Positions 63,883 to 64,000 of a stretch of DNA of 64,000 bases are shown piece by piece (within the stretch, counting starts at the first letter, position 1; each line of letters starts with the position of its first letter). Both the position numbers and the translations under genes were made by a program. Where the stretch lies: contig JBBRLR010000008.1 of NCBI GenBank assembly GCA_038231255.1, positions 18,275 to 82,274 of the forward strand, read 5' to 3'. The notes below the pieces were generated by a model. It was given only the letters and a program-made list of their open reading frames with translations, did not search any database and was not told the origin of the DNA. Origin of the DNA: JALYUS01 sp038231255. Its GTDB lineage: Bacteria; Chloroflexota; Chloroflexia; Thermomicrobiales; JALYUS01.

Positions 63883-64000
63883 TCATTGGCGGACGAGTTC
63901 CCAGACCATGTGCGGCAGTTGCGGCCGGATTAGTTTGTCGAGCGCCAACCGCACCGCCGCCGTCGAACCGGGAATCGAGATCACGATCCGGTTGCGGTAC
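63883..64000 (-). CDS. moaB: Second MoaB-like gene, C-terminal part
   Basis: Partial: the gene enters from beyond the right edge. The 38 visible residues (YRNRIVISIPGSTAAVRLAL, DKLIRPQLPHMVWELVRQ) are the same as the end of the plus-strand moaB except for one residue (Met for Lys). The DNA differs at several third codon positions (e.g. CGTC/CGTG, CTG/CTA), so it is a diverged inverse copy rather than a mirrored read. Tail-to-tail with the first copy. Confidence 0.8.
   Translation of the reverse strand, partial: YRNRIVISIPGSTAAVRLALDKLIRPQLPHMVWELVRQ

Overview
The window is 64 kb of gene-dense, high-GC bacterial chromosome with no rRNA, tRNA, CRISPR array, transposase or phage gene that I could find. 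The best fit is a member of the Chloroflexota (inference only). The grounds are: GTG and TTG starts alongside ATG; Gram-positive-like traits (a DarA-type c-di-AMP receptor, an actinobacterial-type CDP-alcohol transferase/acyltransferase cluster); large secreted proteins with Thr/Pro linkers, FN3 and LGFP-like modules; and an ECF sigma factor whose partner carries a long extracytoplasmic part. No taxonomic marker was compared, so the phylum is a hypothesis.

Layout. 0-9 kb: end of coaX, an M42 aminopeptidase, an EF-G-like GTPase, cytidine deaminase, two PPOX flavoproteins with an ABM-domain protein, then a minus-strand run of homoserine dehydrogenase, HAD-IIA phosphatase and methyltransferase. 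9-14 kb: sugar epimerase, FAD amine oxidase, Gfo/Idh oxidoreductase with MFS transporter, and tandem DUF1622 membrane proteins. 14-26 kb: topoisomerase IB, RlmD, PIG-L deacetylase, glycosyltransferase, two paralogous secreted FN3 proteins, TypA. 26-30 kb: a small accessory module (TetR regulator, cupin-DinB fusion, cupin) bracketed by two related ~180 bp inverted-repeat elements. 30-39 kb: S33 lipoprotein peptidase, NfeD-slipin pair, a DUF2089/DUF4097 operon, and an ECF sigma/anti-sigma pair. 39-50 kb: UspA and kynureninase, a radical SAM SPL-like protein, metallophosphoesterase, YajQ, RimO, CDF transporter, response regulator. 50-57 kb: phospholipid transferase/HAD/acyltransferase operon, branched-chain aminotransferase, PpiC foldase, and the rpsF-ssb-rpsR operon. 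57-64 kb: RsgA, ferredoxin, site-2 protease, DarA, MiaB, MoaB, and the end of a second MoaB-like gene facing the first.

The genes fall into several themes. Translation and RNA modification: EF-G-like, TypA, RlmD, RimO, MiaB, RsgA, S6, S18. Envelope biogenesis and sensing: phospholipid operon, PpiC, S2P, sigma/anti-sigma, NfeD-slipin, DUF4097, secreted FN3 proteins. Cyclic dinucleotide binding: DarA and YajQ.

The most unusual feature lies in the intergenic DNA. At least seven families of short inverted repeats fill the gaps between genes. Many copies lie flush against stop codons, and several supply the last codons, the stop, or the start of neighbouring proteins. A second unexplained signal is a TACGTACA motif found upstream of the glycosyltransferase, a secreted protein gene and the sigma factor.
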